A stretch of 64,000 nucleotides of DNA from Actinomadura sp. K4S16. Lineage in GTDB: Bacteria; Actinomycetota; Actinomycetes; Streptosporangiales; Streptosporangiaceae. Below the pieces are notes generated by a model. It made no database searches and was not told the origin of the DNA. It saw only the letters and a list, made by a program, of their open reading frames with translations. The translations under genes and the position numbers were made by a program. Each line of letters starts with the position of its first letter. Position 1 is the first letter of the stretch. The stretch spans positions 248,001 through 312,000 of the forward strand of contig NZ_BDDE01000010.1 of NCBI RefSeq assembly GCF_008327685.1, read 5' to 3'. Shown piece after piece: positions 24,676-33,436 of this stretch.

Positions 24676-27600
24676 GTGGCGGTTTCGGAGGACGCCAAAG
24701 GTGCCGGGGGCGCCGGACGCGAGCCGCGGGCGGGGGCCGGGCTGTTCTCCGCCGCCGGAGAGATCGGCCCGGATCTCGCGGCCGTCGACTGGGCGGCGAC
24801 GCCGCTGGGGCCACCCGGCGGGTGGCCGCAGAATCTGCGGACGGCGGTCGACATCCTGCTGTCGTCCCGCTTCCCGATGTGGATGGCCTGGGGCCCCGAG
24901 CTGACGTTCTTCTGCAACGCCGCGTACCGCCGCGACACGCTCGGCCGCAAGTACCCATGGGCCCTCGGCCGACCCGCGAGCGAGGTGTGGGCGGAGGCCT
25001 GGGACGCCGTCGCCTTCAAGATCGAGACCGTGCTCGGCACCGGGGAGGCGACCTGGGACGAGGGGCTGCTGCTGTTCCTCGAACGATCCGGATACCCGGA
25101 GGAGACCTACCACACCTTCTCCTACAGCCCGCTGCGCGACGACGCCCGCGACGTGGTCGGCATGCTGTGCGTGGTCAACGAGGACACCGAGCGGGTCATC
25201 GGCGAGCGGCGGATGACGACCCTGCGGGACCTGGGATCCGACCCGAGCATGATCCGGACGGAGGAGGAGACGCTCGCCTTCGCCGACCGGCAGCTGGACC
25301 GCAACCGGAAGGACCTCCCCTTCACGCTGACCTACCTCTTCGAGGACGGGGGGACGGCACGGCTCGCCGGGGCGACGGGCGTCTCCCGCGGCCACCCGGC
25401 CGCCCCCGCCGGGGTGGCGGTGGACGAACCGGACGCGATCTGGCCCGTGGCGGCGCTGGCGCGGGGAGAATCGGTGCTGATGCGGCTCGATGATCCCCGA
25501 TTCGGGGTCCTGCCCTCCGGGGACTGGACCCAGCCCCCCGACCAGGCCCTGCTGGTGCCGCTGCTGAGGCAGGGCCGCGCGCCGTACGGGTTCCTGGTGG
25601 CCGCGCTGAACCCGTACCGCCAGATGGACGAGGCCTACCGCGGCTTCGTGGAGCTGGCCGCCGGGCACATCGCGGCGGGTATCGGCGGCGCCCGCGGCTA
25701 CCAGGCGCAGCGGCGGCGCGCCGAGGAGCTCGCCGAACTCGACCGCGCCAAGACGACGTTCTTCTCCAACATCAGCCACGAGTTCCGCACCCCGCTGACG
25801 CTGATCATGGGCCCGGTGCAGGAGCTGCGCACCCGGCTGGGCGACGCGGGCGACCAGGTCCACCAGGAGCTGGACGTCATCCACCGCAACGGGCTGCGCC
25901 TCGGCAGGCTCGTCAACTCCCTGCTGGACTTCTCCCGCATCGAGGCCGGCCGGATGCAGGCGCGCTACGAGCCGGTCGACCTCGCCGAGGTCACGGCCGA
26001 GCTGGCCAGCGTCTTCCGCTCCGCCGTCGACAAGGCCGGCCTCGCCTTCGCCGTCGAGTGCGACCCGCTCCCCGAGCCGGTGTACGTCGACCGCGACATG
26101 TGGGAGAAGGTGATGCTGAACCTGCTCAGCAACGCGCTGAAGTTCACCTTCGACGGGGCGATCCATGTCCGGGTGGGCGCCGTGGACGGGATGGCGCAGG
26201 TGACGGTGGCCGACACCGGGGTGGGGGTCGCCGCCGACGAGGTGCCGCGGCTGTTCGAGCGGTTCCACCGCGTCGAGCACACCCGCGCCCGCTCCAACGA
26301 GGGCAGCGGCATCGGGCTGGCCCTGGTCAAGGAGCTCGTCGGCCTGCACGGCGGGACCATCACCGCCGCCAGCACCGAGGGCGAGGGGACCCGCTTCACC
26401 GTCCGGCTGCCGTTCGGGAGCGACCACCTGCCCCCGGACGCCGTCGCCCCGCCGCGCTCCTCCACGGCGGCGTCGGTCACCGCCGACCCCTACGTCCAGG
26501 AGGCGCTGCGCTGGCTGCCCGCCGAGCAGCTCGGCGGCGACCCGAACTCCACCGATCCGACGCCGCCCGAGCCGGTCCCGGCGCTCGGGCCCGAGGTCCC
26601 CGCGCGGGTCCTGGTCGCCGACGACAACGCCGACATGCGCGAGTACCTCACCCGGCTGCTGCGAGGCGCCGGCTACCAGGTGGACTCCGTCGCCGACGGC
26701 CGGGCCGCCCTGGAGGCGGTCCGCGAGACCGGCTTCGACATGGTGGTCAGCGACGTGATGATGCCGCACGTGGACGGGCTGGAGCTGGTCGCCGCGCTGC
26801 GCGCCGACCAGCGCACCGCCGCGCTGCCGGTGCTGCTGCTGTCGGCCCGCGCCGGGCAGGAGGCCTCGATCGAGGGCCTGCGGGCGGGCGCCGACGACTA
26901 CCTGCTCAAGCCCTTCGCCGCCGCCGAGCTGCTGGCCCGCGTGCGGGCCAACGTCGAGCTGGCCCGGCTGCGCGGCCACCACGCCCGCTGGCGCACCGCA
27001 CTGGTCGAGTCCATGCAGGAGGCGTTCTTCGTCTGCGACGAGGACGGCTCCTGCATCGAGTTCAACACCGCTTTCACCGACATCCTCGGCTACGAGGCCG
27101 CCGGGCTGCCCTATCCCCCGGAGCCCCCCTGGTGGCCGGACGAGAAGACCGATCCCGAGGCGCGCCGGGAGGTCGCCGCCGCCTTCGCCGACATGCTGGT
27201 GCAGGAGCGCGGCACCCGCAACGTCTCCCTCCGGCACCGCGACGGGCACCGGGTATGGGTCAGCGTGGCCTACAACCACGTCCACGACCCCGAGACCGGG
27301 CGGCGCGTCATCGTCGGCACCTTCCGGGACGTCACCGCCGACCACTACGCCATCCAGCGCGAGAGCGCCCTCGCGGCCCTCGGCATGCGCCTCACCGAGG
27401 CCGTGAACCTGCCCGACACCCTGGCCGGCGCGCTGGAGGAACTGCGCGACCTGTGGCACGCCGACCGGGTGCTGGCGGCCGTCTTCACCGGCGGCCCGCC
27501 CGAGCTGACCTCGACCGAGCCCGGACTGGCCTGGCAGGACCTGCCCGAGGAGCGCCGGGAGGAGATGGCCGCGCTGCGCGAGCACCCGACCCTCACCCCC

Positions 27601-28851
27601 GTCGCCGAGCACGCCACCGCGATCACGCTCGAACACCCCCGCGGGACCCTGGTCCTCTGGATCGACCTGAACGACCGCCGCCCCTTCACCGACCAGGACC
27701 GGCTGCTGCTGTCCCTGCTGGCCGGACGCCTCGCCCAGGGGCTGTCCCGCGCCAACCTGATCGACCAGCAGCGCGAGACCGCCCTCGCCCTGCAGCGCGC
27801 CATCCTCGGCCCGTCCGAGCTGCCCGACGGGTTCGCCGTCCGCTACGAGCCCGCGGCGCGGCCGCTGGAGGTCGGCGGCGACTGGTACGACATCTTCGCC
27901 CTCCCCGACGGCCGCATCGGCATCATCGTGGGCGACTGCGTCGGCCGCGGCTTGGAGGCGGCCACCGTCATGGGCCAGTTGCGCAGCGCCTGCCGGGCCC
28001 TCCTGCTGCAGGACGCCGGGCCGGCCCGGACCCTCACGGCCCTCGACCGCTTCGCCGCCGGCATCCCCGGCGCGCGGTGCTCCACCGTCTTCTGCGGCGT
28101 CCTCGACCCTCGGACGGGCGAGCTCACCTACTCCAGCGCCGGGCATCCGCCCGCCATCCTCGCCCAGCCGGACGGCACCACCGAGCTGCTCGACGGGGGC
28201 CGGTCCGTCCCGATCGCCGTCGGCTCGGCACGGCCCCGGCCCGTCGCCGCGACCACGATCCCGGCCCGGGCCACCGTGCTGCTCTACACCGACGGCCTCG
28301 TGGAACGCCGCCGCCGCTCCTTGTACGAGGGCATCCGGCAGGTGGGCGACGCCGTCCAGGACGGCCGCGAGCAGGGAGTCGACGAGCTCGCCACCCGCAT
28401 CATGACGAGCCTGGCCCCACCGGGCGGCTACGACGACGACGTCGCGCTCATGCTGTACCGGCATCCCGCGCCGCTGGACGTGAGCTTCCCCGCCGAGTCC
28501 TCGCAGCTCGCCCCGCTCCGGGAGGCGCTGCGCGGCTGGCTCGCCCAGTGCCAGCTCCCCCGCCGCACCGCCCAGGGCGTCCTGGTCGCCGCCGGCGAGG
28601 CCTGCGCCAACGCCGTCGAGCACGGCCGCCCCACCGGCGGCGTGCACACCATCCGGCTGCGGGCCGAGGCCTTCGTCGACCAGCTGCATCTCACCATCGC
28701 CGACACCGGCCGCTGGAAGCCGCCCGGCCCGGACGGCGGCCTCAACCGCGGGCGCGGCACCGCGCTGATGCGCGCGCTGATGAGCAACCTCACCATCACG
28801 CCAGGACCGGACGGAACCACCGTCCACATGAACACCAGGATCGGCTCATGA
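24676..28851 (+). CDS. Giant hybrid sensor: histidine kinase-REC-PAS-GAF-PP2C phosphatase-RsbW-like kinase
   Basis: The 1391-residue protein has, in order: a PAS-like N-terminal region (about 20-190), a GAF-like region (about 200-350), HisKA with H368 in FFSNISHEFRTPLT, HATPase_c (about 475-590; N486 in NLLSNALKF), a receiver (about 644-765; D693 in VVSDVMMPH), a PAS domain (about 770-895), a GAF domain (about 900-1030), a SpoIIE/PP2C phosphatase (about 1036-1265; D1069 in VGGDWYDIF, GDCVGRG, YDDDVAL) and a second ATPase of the RsbW anti-sigma kinase type (about 1270-1391; GEACANAVEHG, GRGTALMRALM). All catalytic motifs look intact. It could phosphorylate and dephosphorylate STAS antagonists under control of an internal phosphorelay. 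GTG start after AGAGGGG. ATGA overlap with the STAS gene 28848. Nearest known design: Streptomyces OsaC, without the histidine kinase and receiver. Confidence 0.9.
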   Translation: MAVSEDAKGAGGAGREPRAGAGLFSAAGEIGPDLAAVDWAATPLGPPGGWPQNLRTAVDILLSSRFPMWMAWGPELTFFCNAAYRRDTLGRKYPWALGRPASEVWAEAWDAVAFKIETVLGTGEATWDEGLLLFLERSGYPEETYHTFSYSPLRDDARDVVGMLCVVNEDTERVIGERRMTTLRDLGSDPSMIRTEEETLAFADRQLDRNRKDLPFTLTYLFEDGGTARLAGATGVSRGHPAAPAGVAVDEPDAIWPVAALARGESVLMRLDDPRFGVLPSGDWTQPPDQALLVPLLRQGRAPYGFLVAALNPYRQMDEAYRGFVELAAGHIAAGIGGARGYQAQRRRAEELAELDRAKTTFFSNISHEFRTPLTLIMGPVQELRTRLGDAGDQVHQELDVIHRNGLRLGRLVNSLLDFSRIEAGRMQARYEPVDLAEVTAELASVFRSAVDKAGLAFAVECDPLPEPVYVDRDMWEKVMLNLLSNALKFTFDGAIHVRVGAVDGMAQVTVADTGVGVAADEVPRLFERFHRVEHTRARSNEGSGIGLALVKELVGLHGGTITAASTEGEGTRFTVRLPFGSDHLPPDAVAPPRSSTAASVTADPYVQEALRWLPAEQLGGDPNSTDPTPPEPVPALGPEVPARVLVADDNADMREYLTRLLRGAGYQVDSVADGRAALEAVRETGFDMVVSDVMMPHVDGLELVAALRADQRTAALPVLLLSARAGQEASIEGLRAGADDYLLKPFAAAELLARVRANVELARLRGHHARWRTALVESMQEAFFVCDEDGSCIEFNTAFTDILGYEAAGLPYPPEPPWWPDEKTDPEARREVAAAFADMLVQERGTRNVSLRHRDGHRVWVSVAYNHVHDPETGRRVIVGTFRDVTADHYAIQRESALAALGMRLTEAVNLPDTLAGALEELRDLWHADRVLAAVFTGGPPELTSTEPGLAWQDLPEERREEMAALREHPTLTPVAEHATAITLEHPRGTLVLWIDLNDRRPFTDQDRLLLSLLAGRLAQGLSRANLIDQQRETALALQRAILGPSELPDGFAVRYEPAARPLEVGGDWYDIFALPDGRIGIIVGDCVGRGLEAATVMGQLRSACRALLLQDAGPARTLTALDRFAAGIPGARCSTVFCGVLDPRTGELTYSSAGHPPAILAQPDGTTELLDGGRSVPIAVGSARPRPVAATTIPARATVLLYTDGLVERRRRSLYEGIRQVGDAVQDGREQGVDELATRIMTSLAPPGGYDDDVALMLYRHPAPLDVSFPAESSQLAPLREALRGWLAQCQLPRRTAQGVLVAAGEACANAVEHGRPTGGVHTIRLRAEAFVDQLHLTIADTGRWKPPGPDGGLNRGRGTALMRALMSNLTITPGPDGTTVHMNTRIGS

Positions 28852-29195
28852 GCACACCCCTGTCCCTCACGACCGCCCGGCGCCCGGACGGGAGGGCGCT
28901 CGTGACGGCCGTCGGCGAGATCGACATGAGCAACAGCCGGGCCCTCGCCGCCGCGCTGGCCACCGCGCACGAGGAGAGGGGCGGTCTCGTCCTCGACCTC
29001 ACCGCGGTCGAGTACCTTGATAGCGCGGGACTGAGCGTTCTGTTCGCCCACGCGGACCATCTCGAACTGATCGCTCCGCGGCTCCTGGAACCGGTGCTGA
29101 CCCTCTCCGGGCTTCCGGAGCTGGCCACCGTCCGCCTCGCGCCCCCCGGGGCCGCACCCCCCGAGCCCGCGCGGCCCGAGACCGACCACACCTGA
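28848..29195 (+). CDS. STAS anti-sigma factor antagonist
   Basis: A 115-residue STAS protein; the conserved serine is S59 in EYLDSAGLSVL. It starts in an ATGA overlap with the giant hybrid protein, which carries both a PP2C domain and an RsbW-like kinase domain, so it is the first candidate substrate for that protein. The last 20 residues are Pro-rich and outside the domain. Confidence 0.9.
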   Translation: MSTPLSLTTARRPDGRALVTAVGEIDMSNSRALAAALATAHEERGGLVLDLTAVEYLDSAGLSVLFAHADHLELIAPRLLEPVLTLSGLPELATVRLAPPGAAPPEPARPETDHT

Positions 29196-29262
29196 AGTCC
29201 CGGCGCACCGGTGGCGCCGGACCCCGACCCAGAGGAAAGCGGAACGACGTGGAGGCAACGCC

Positions 29263-29631
29263 ATGGCCGAGGTGACCGGCCACGCGCGGGACGGCCGGAC
29301 TGTGATCACGATGACCGGTGACCTGGCCCTGGACACCGCGCAGCAGGCCGAGCAGCAGATGCGCCGGCTGCGCGGCGAGCACGGCGAGCACCTGGTCCTC
29401 GACCTGAGCGGCCTGCGCTACCTGGACTCGGTGGGCCTCAGCCTGCTGATGCGGTTCTACCTGGCGGCCGAGGGACGCGGCGGCAGCGCCGTGCTGGCCG
29501 GACCGCTGCAGGACTCGGTCCGGCGCGTCCTGCAGATCACCCACGTCGACGAGCGCCTGACCATCCATCCGACCCTCGACGACGCGCTGGCGGGCGCGCG
29601 GCCGCCGGGTGCCGACCTGCGGAGGACCTGA
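29263..29631 (+). CDS. STAS anti-sigma factor antagonist
   Basis: A 122-residue STAS protein with S56 in RYLDSVGLSLLM. It follows the previous STAS gene by 67 bp and is likely in the same transcript. It differs enough from its neighbour (longer C-terminal half with LQDSVRRVLQITHVDERL) to be a distinct antagonist. A C-terminal RPPGADLRRT tail follows the domain. Confidence 0.88.
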   Translation: MAEVTGHARDGRTVITMTGDLALDTAQQAEQQMRRLRGEHGEHLVLDLSGLRYLDSVGLSLLMRFYLAAEGRGGSAVLAGPLQDSVRRVLQITHVDERLTIHPTLDDALAGARPPGADLRRT

Positions 29632-29797
29632 GTCCGGCGGCCGGCCGGTCCGCGCGGCGACGGCGGCCGTCCGGCGTGGACCCCGGCGGGCACGGCCCGG
29701 CCGGGCGGACGGAGGACCACCGGTACATTACGGTCGCGGTCGCGCAGGCCGTGCGGGCGGCGGACGGGTCGGAGCGCGGTGTGCCGCGGATGCATAT

Positions 29798-29811
29798 TTG
29801 CCATAAGGCAA
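29798..29811. promoter_or_regulatory. AT-rich palindrome TTGCC-ATAA-GGCAA
   Basis: A perfect 5+4+5 inverted repeat in a locally AT-rich stretch (29791-29820), about 40 bp before the GTG of the receiver-phosphatase gene. This is the size and place of an operator for a dimeric regulator. The protein that would bind it is unknown. Confidence 0.4.
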
Positions 29812-29851
29812 CTACTATCGGCGCGGCACCGGCGGGGCGGAGGGGGAAGAG

Positions 29852-31132
29852 GTGGTGGACGGACTGATGTCGCACGGTCTGGAGGCGACCGGTCTTGAGG
29901 CGACCTCTCCCGCGCTGCCCGGGCCGCGCATACCGGTCCCGGTGGACGGCGCCGCCGACGGCGGGCCGGAGCTGGGGCCGCTGCGGGTGCTGCTGGTCGA
30001 GGACGACTCCGCCGACGCGCTCCTGGTGGAGGACACGCTGGCCGACACCGGGCTGCGGGCGTCCCTGCAGTGGGTGCGCTCCCTTCCCGAGGCGCGGGGC
30101 CCGCTGTCCGCGAAACCCGAGCCCGACTGCGTGCTGCTCGACCTGAACCTGGGCGAGTCGCAGGGCATGGCGGTGCTCCGGCAGGTGCTGGAGTGGGCGC
30201 CCGGCGCCGCGGTGGTGGTGCTGACCGGGCTCGCGGAGTCGCAGGCGGGGACCGCCGCCCTGGCCGCCGGCGCGCAGGACTACCTGTCCAAGGACCAGCT
30301 CGAGTCGGATCGGCTCGGGCGGGCGATCCGCTACGCGGTGCAGCGGCGCCAGGTCCAGCAGGCGGTCGCGGCGCTGCAGGTGGAGCAGATGCGGGCCCAG
30401 GAGAACGCCCGGCTGGAGCGCGGGCTGCTGCCGCGCCCGAGGGTGTCCAACCCGGGGCTCCGGGTCGTCGCGCGCTACCGGCCCGGACGGGCGCACTCCC
30501 TGCTGGGCGGCGACTTCTACGACGTGGTGGAGACCGGCGACGGCCTGGTGCACGCCGTGATCGGGGACGTGGCCGGACACGGTCCCGCCTCCGCCGCCCT
30601 GGGCGTCAGCCTGCGGGTGGCGTGGCGGTCGTTCGTGCTGGCCGGGACCCGCGGGGCCCGGGTGGTCGAGCTGCTCGAAGAGCTGCTCGCCGGGGAGGAC
30701 GGCGGCTCGGAGATGTTCGTCACCCTCACCACGGCGACCCTGTTCCCCGACCGCCCGGTGGCACAGGTCGTGCGCGCCGGGCACCCCGGGTTCCTGCTGC
30801 ACGGGCGCGGCGAGGTCCGGCTGGTCGAGCCGCCGGGCGGGCTGGGCGTGGGCATGGTGCCCGGACTCGGCACCTGGCGCGAGCACGAGGTCGCGCTGCC
30901 GCCCGGCTCCTCCCTCGTCCTGTTCACCGACGGGCTGTTCGAAGGCCAGATCGACGCCGGCGGCCGGCGGCTGGACCTGACCGGCCTGCTCCGGCTCGCC
31001 CAGGGCCACCGCGAACGCTCCCCCGACGACTTCGTCGACACACTGATCACCGACGTCGAGGCGGCCTCGCTCCAGCACGGGGGCCTGGACGACGACGTCG
31101 CCGTCATACACCTTGGATGGACTCCCACATGA
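29852..31132 (+). CDS. Receiver-PP2C phosphatase (RsbU-like response regulator)
   Basis: A 426-residue protein: receiver domain (about 43-165; D97 in CVLLDLNLGESQG), coiled linker (about 170-200) and SpoIIE/PP2C domain (about 205-426; LLGGDFYDVV, IGDVAGHG, FTDGLFE, LDDDVAVI). Phosphorylation of D97 should set phosphatase activity toward STAS antagonists. It begins at GTG 29852 (a second GTG follows directly) after GGAGGGGGAAGAG. It overlaps the next kinase gene by ATGA, giving a three-gene operon of phosphatase, histidine kinase and receiver. Confidence 0.9.
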   Translation: MVDGLMSHGLEATGLEATSPALPGPRIPVPVDGAADGGPELGPLRVLLVEDDSADALLVEDTLADTGLRASLQWVRSLPEARGPLSAKPEPDCVLLDLNLGESQGMAVLRQVLEWAPGAAVVVLTGLAESQAGTAALAAGAQDYLSKDQLESDRLGRAIRYAVQRRQVQQAVAALQVEQMRAQENARLERGLLPRPRVSNPGLRVVARYRPGRAHSLLGGDFYDVVETGDGLVHAVIGDVAGHGPASAALGVSLRVAWRSFVLAGTRGARVVELLEELLAGEDGGSEMFVTLTTATLFPDRPVAQVVRAGHPGFLLHGRGEVRLVEPPGGLGVGMVPGLGTWREHEVALPPGSSLVLFTDGLFEGQIDAGGRRLDLTGLLRLAQGHRERSPDDFVDTLITDVEAASLQHGGLDDDVAVIHLGWTPT

Positions 31133-32925
31133 GCACACCGCCCCTGACGGTGCAGGACGCCGAGCCGGGCGAACCCGCCGGTTCCGCCGCGCCGGCGCCG
31201 GCGAAAGGCCCCCCGCCGCGGCGCGGACCGACCGTCCGGGCATGGTTCATGCTGGCCGCGCTGCTGATCGTCGGGCTCACCGTCACCGGCGCCGTGGTGG
31301 TCCACAACCTGCTGGAGGAGACCGCGCGGGCCTCCGACCGGCTGGTCGACAGGATCGCACCGGCGCAGGTGGAGGCGAGCCGGCTGCAGATGGCCATGCT
31401 GAACCAGGAGACCGGCGTGCGGGGCTACGCCCTGGTGGGCGATCGGCAGTTCCTGCGGCCCTACACCGACGGGGTGGCCACCGAGCAGGAGTCCCTCGCC
31501 CGGCTGCGGCGGCTGCTGGCCGACGAGCCCGAGCTCCGCGCCGACATCGACGCGCTCCAGCGGGCGATCGGCGTGTGGCGCCGCGACTACGGCGCCGTCG
31601 TGGTCGCCCAGGTCGACGAGCGGGGGCCCGGCGTGGAGGCGGCCGCCACCGCGGCGCGCGGCAAGTCCTCCTTCGACACGGTCCGCGCCACCTGGACGGT
31701 CCAGAACCGCCACCTGGCCCAGGTCCGCGCCGAGAGCCGCACCGACCTCCGGCACACCCGCGCGGTGCGGGACTGGACGCTGACGTCCCTGTTCATCGCG
31801 CTGCTGGCGACCGCGGCGCTGCTGGCGGCCCTGCTGCACTACGCCGTGGACCGGCCGCTGCGCATGCTCAGCACCGCCTCGCGGCGGGTCGCCGACGGCG
31901 ACTTCACCCACGTCATCGGCGCGCACGGCCCCGCCGACGTGCGCGAGGTGGCCCACGCGGTGGAGGCGATGCGCGGCCGGATCACGATGGCGCTGGACCA
32001 GTCCACCGAGCGCGAGCGCCTGCTCCAGCGGCAGACCGCGGAACTGGACGCGCAGACCGTCGAGCTGCGCCGCTCCAACGCCGAGCTGGAGCAGTTCGCC
32101 TACGTCGCCAGCCACGACCTCCAGGAACCCCTGCGCAAGGTCGCCTCCTTCTGCCAGCTGCTGGAGCGCCGCTGCGCCGACCAGCTCGACGAGCGGGGCC
32201 ACCAGTACATCGCCTTCGCGGTGGACGGCGCCAAGCGGATGCAGGTCCTGATCAACGATCTGCTGACCTTCTCCCGGGTCGGCCGGCTGCACCAGCACCA
32301 GCGGACGCTCGCGCTGGACGAGCCGCTCGACCAGGCGCTGGCCAACCTCGACGACGTCGTCGCCGAGGCCGGCGCCCGGATCGAGAGGCCGGATGACCTT
32401 CCGCAGGTCACCGCCGACCCGACGCTCATGGTCATGCTGTGGCAGAACCTGCTCGGCAACGCGGTCAAGTTCCGCTCCCCCGACCGCGACGCGGTCGTCC
32501 GCGTCACGTGCGAGCGGGAGGACGGGTTCTGGCACCTGACCGTCACCGACAACGGGATCGGCATCCCCGGCGAGTACGCCGACAAGATCTTCGTCATCTT
32601 CCAGCGGCTGCACAGCCGCGAGGCCTACGCCGGCACGGGCATCGGCCTGGCGCTGTGCAAGAAGATCGTCGAGTATCACGGCGGGCGGATCTGGCTCGAT
32701 CCCGACCGCGCGGAGGGCTCCCGCTTCCACTTCACCCTCCCGGTCGAGGAACGGCCCGATGAACCCGAGCAGTCCGACCGGCCCGCCGACGCGGCGTCCG
32801 GCGCCGCCGCCTCCGACACCGCCGCCTCCGACACCGCCACGTCCGACACCGCCACGTCCGACACCGCCGCGCCGGACGCCGGCGTTCCGTCCCCGACCAC
32901 CGACCTCCAAGGAGCCAGTTCGTGA
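31129..32925 (+). CDS. CHASE3-HAMP sensor histidine kinase
   Basis: A 598-residue protein: membrane helix (about 38-60), extracellular CHASE3 domain (about 62-215, with NQETGVRGYALVGDRQFLRPY), second helix (about 218-240), HAMP (240-295), coiled coil, HisKA with H329 in FAYVASHDLQEPLRKV (the phytochrome-like kinase group) and HATPase_c (about 430-548; NLLGNAVKF, GTGIGLALCKKI). The C-terminal 45 residues are a low-complexity Ser-Asp-Thr-Ala repeat. ATGA and GTGA overlaps join it to a receiver-phosphatase upstream and a single receiver downstream, both likely phosphotransfer targets. Confidence 0.9.
   Translation: MSTPPLTVQDAEPGEPAGSAAPAPAKGPPPRRGPTVRAWFMLAALLIVGLTVTGAVVVHNLLEETARASDRLVDRIAPAQVEASRLQMAMLNQETGVRGYALVGDRQFLRPYTDGVATEQESLARLRRLLADEPELRADIDALQRAIGVWRRDYGAVVVAQVDERGPGVEAAATAARGKSSFDTVRATWTVQNRHLAQVRAESRTDLRHTRAVRDWTLTSLFIALLATAALLAALLHYAVDRPLRMLSTASRRVADGDFTHVIGAHGPADVREVAHAVEAMRGRITMALDQSTERERLLQRQTAELDAQTVELRRSNAELEQFAYVASHDLQEPLRKVASFCQLLERRCADQLDERGHQYIAFAVDGAKRMQVLINDLLTFSRVGRLHQHQRTLALDEPLDQALANLDDVVAEAGARIERPDDLPQVTADPTLMVMLWQNLLGNAVKFRSPDRDAVVRVTCEREDGFWHLTVTDNGIGIPGEYADKIFVIFQRLHSREAYAGTGIGLALCKKIVEYHGGRIWLDPDRAEGSRFHFTLPVEERPDEPEQSDRPADAASGAAASDTAASDTATSDTATSDTAAPDAGVPSPTTDLQGASS
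32806..32865 (+). repeat. 15-bp in-frame tandem repeat x4
   Basis: Four 15-bp units (GCCGCCTCCGACACC twice, then GCCACGTCCGACACC twice) encode an A-(A/T)-S-D-T pentapeptide repeat in the C-terminal tail of the kinase at 31129. Unit number could vary among strains without shifting the frame. Confidence 0.9.
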
Positions 32926-33368
32926 CCAGCACCGCCGTCCAGCCCATCACCGTCCTGCTGGTCGAAGACGACCCCGGTGACGAACTCATGACCCGCGAGG
33001 CCTTCGAGCACAACAAGGTCGGCAACACCCTGCACGTCGTCCGCGACGGCGCGGAGGCCCTGGACTACCTCTACAGGCGCGGGGACCACCCGGACGCGCC
33101 CCGCCCCGACCTGGTCCTCCTCGACCTCAACCTGCCCAAGCGCGACGGGCGCGAGGTCCTCGAAGAGATCAAGACCGACCCGGAGCTCGCCTCCATCCCG
33201 GTGGTGGTGCTGACCACGTCGTCGGCCGAGGAGGACATCCTGCGCAGCTACAAGCTGCACGCCAACGCCTACGTCACCAAGCCCGTGGACTTCGACCAGT
33301 TCATCAAGGCCATCCGCCAGATCGACGACTTCTTCGTCACCGTCGTCCGCCTCCCGACCCGCCACTGA
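32922..33368 (+). CDS. Single-domain response regulator (Rcp1-like)
   Basis: A 148-residue stand-alone receiver: VLLVEDDPGDELMTREAF, phospho-acceptor D68 in VLLDLNLPKRDG, TTSSAEED and the AYVTKPVD lysine. This is the Rcp1/phytochrome-partner group. Its GTG overlaps the kinase stop (GTGA) and follows AAGGAG. Without an output domain it likely relays phosphate or acts by binding another protein of this locus. Confidence 0.92.
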   Translation: MTSTAVQPITVLLVEDDPGDELMTREAFEHNKVGNTLHVVRDGAEALDYLYRRGDHPDAPRPDLVLLDLNLPKRDGREVLEEIKTDPELASIPVVVLTTSSAEEDILRSYKLHANAYVTKPVDFDQFIKAIRQIDDFFVTVVRLPTRH

Positions 33369-33405
33369 CCCGCGCCCCGTACCGCCTGGCCCGCCCCGGA
33401 GGCCG

Positions 33406-33430
33406 GGTTGGCAGAAGGCGGCGCGGGTAG
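33406..33430 (+). promoter_or_regulatory. SigB/SigF-type promoter, leaderless start
   Basis: GGTT at 33406-33409, a 15-bp spacer and GGGTAG at 33425-33430 fit the actinobacterial SigB/SigF consensus (GNNT or GGTTT, N14-17, GGGTA). The expected start of transcription falls on the GTG at 33437, six bases after the -10. Confidence 0.6.
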
Positions 33431-33436
33431 TGCGCA

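Noticed and set aside
24523..28827. A 1434-codon open frame on the reverse strand
   Set aside because: It is the antisense shadow of the giant hybrid gene; high GC at third positions keeps the opposite strand open. Its product is low-complexity (Gly/Ala/Gln/Val) with no domain.
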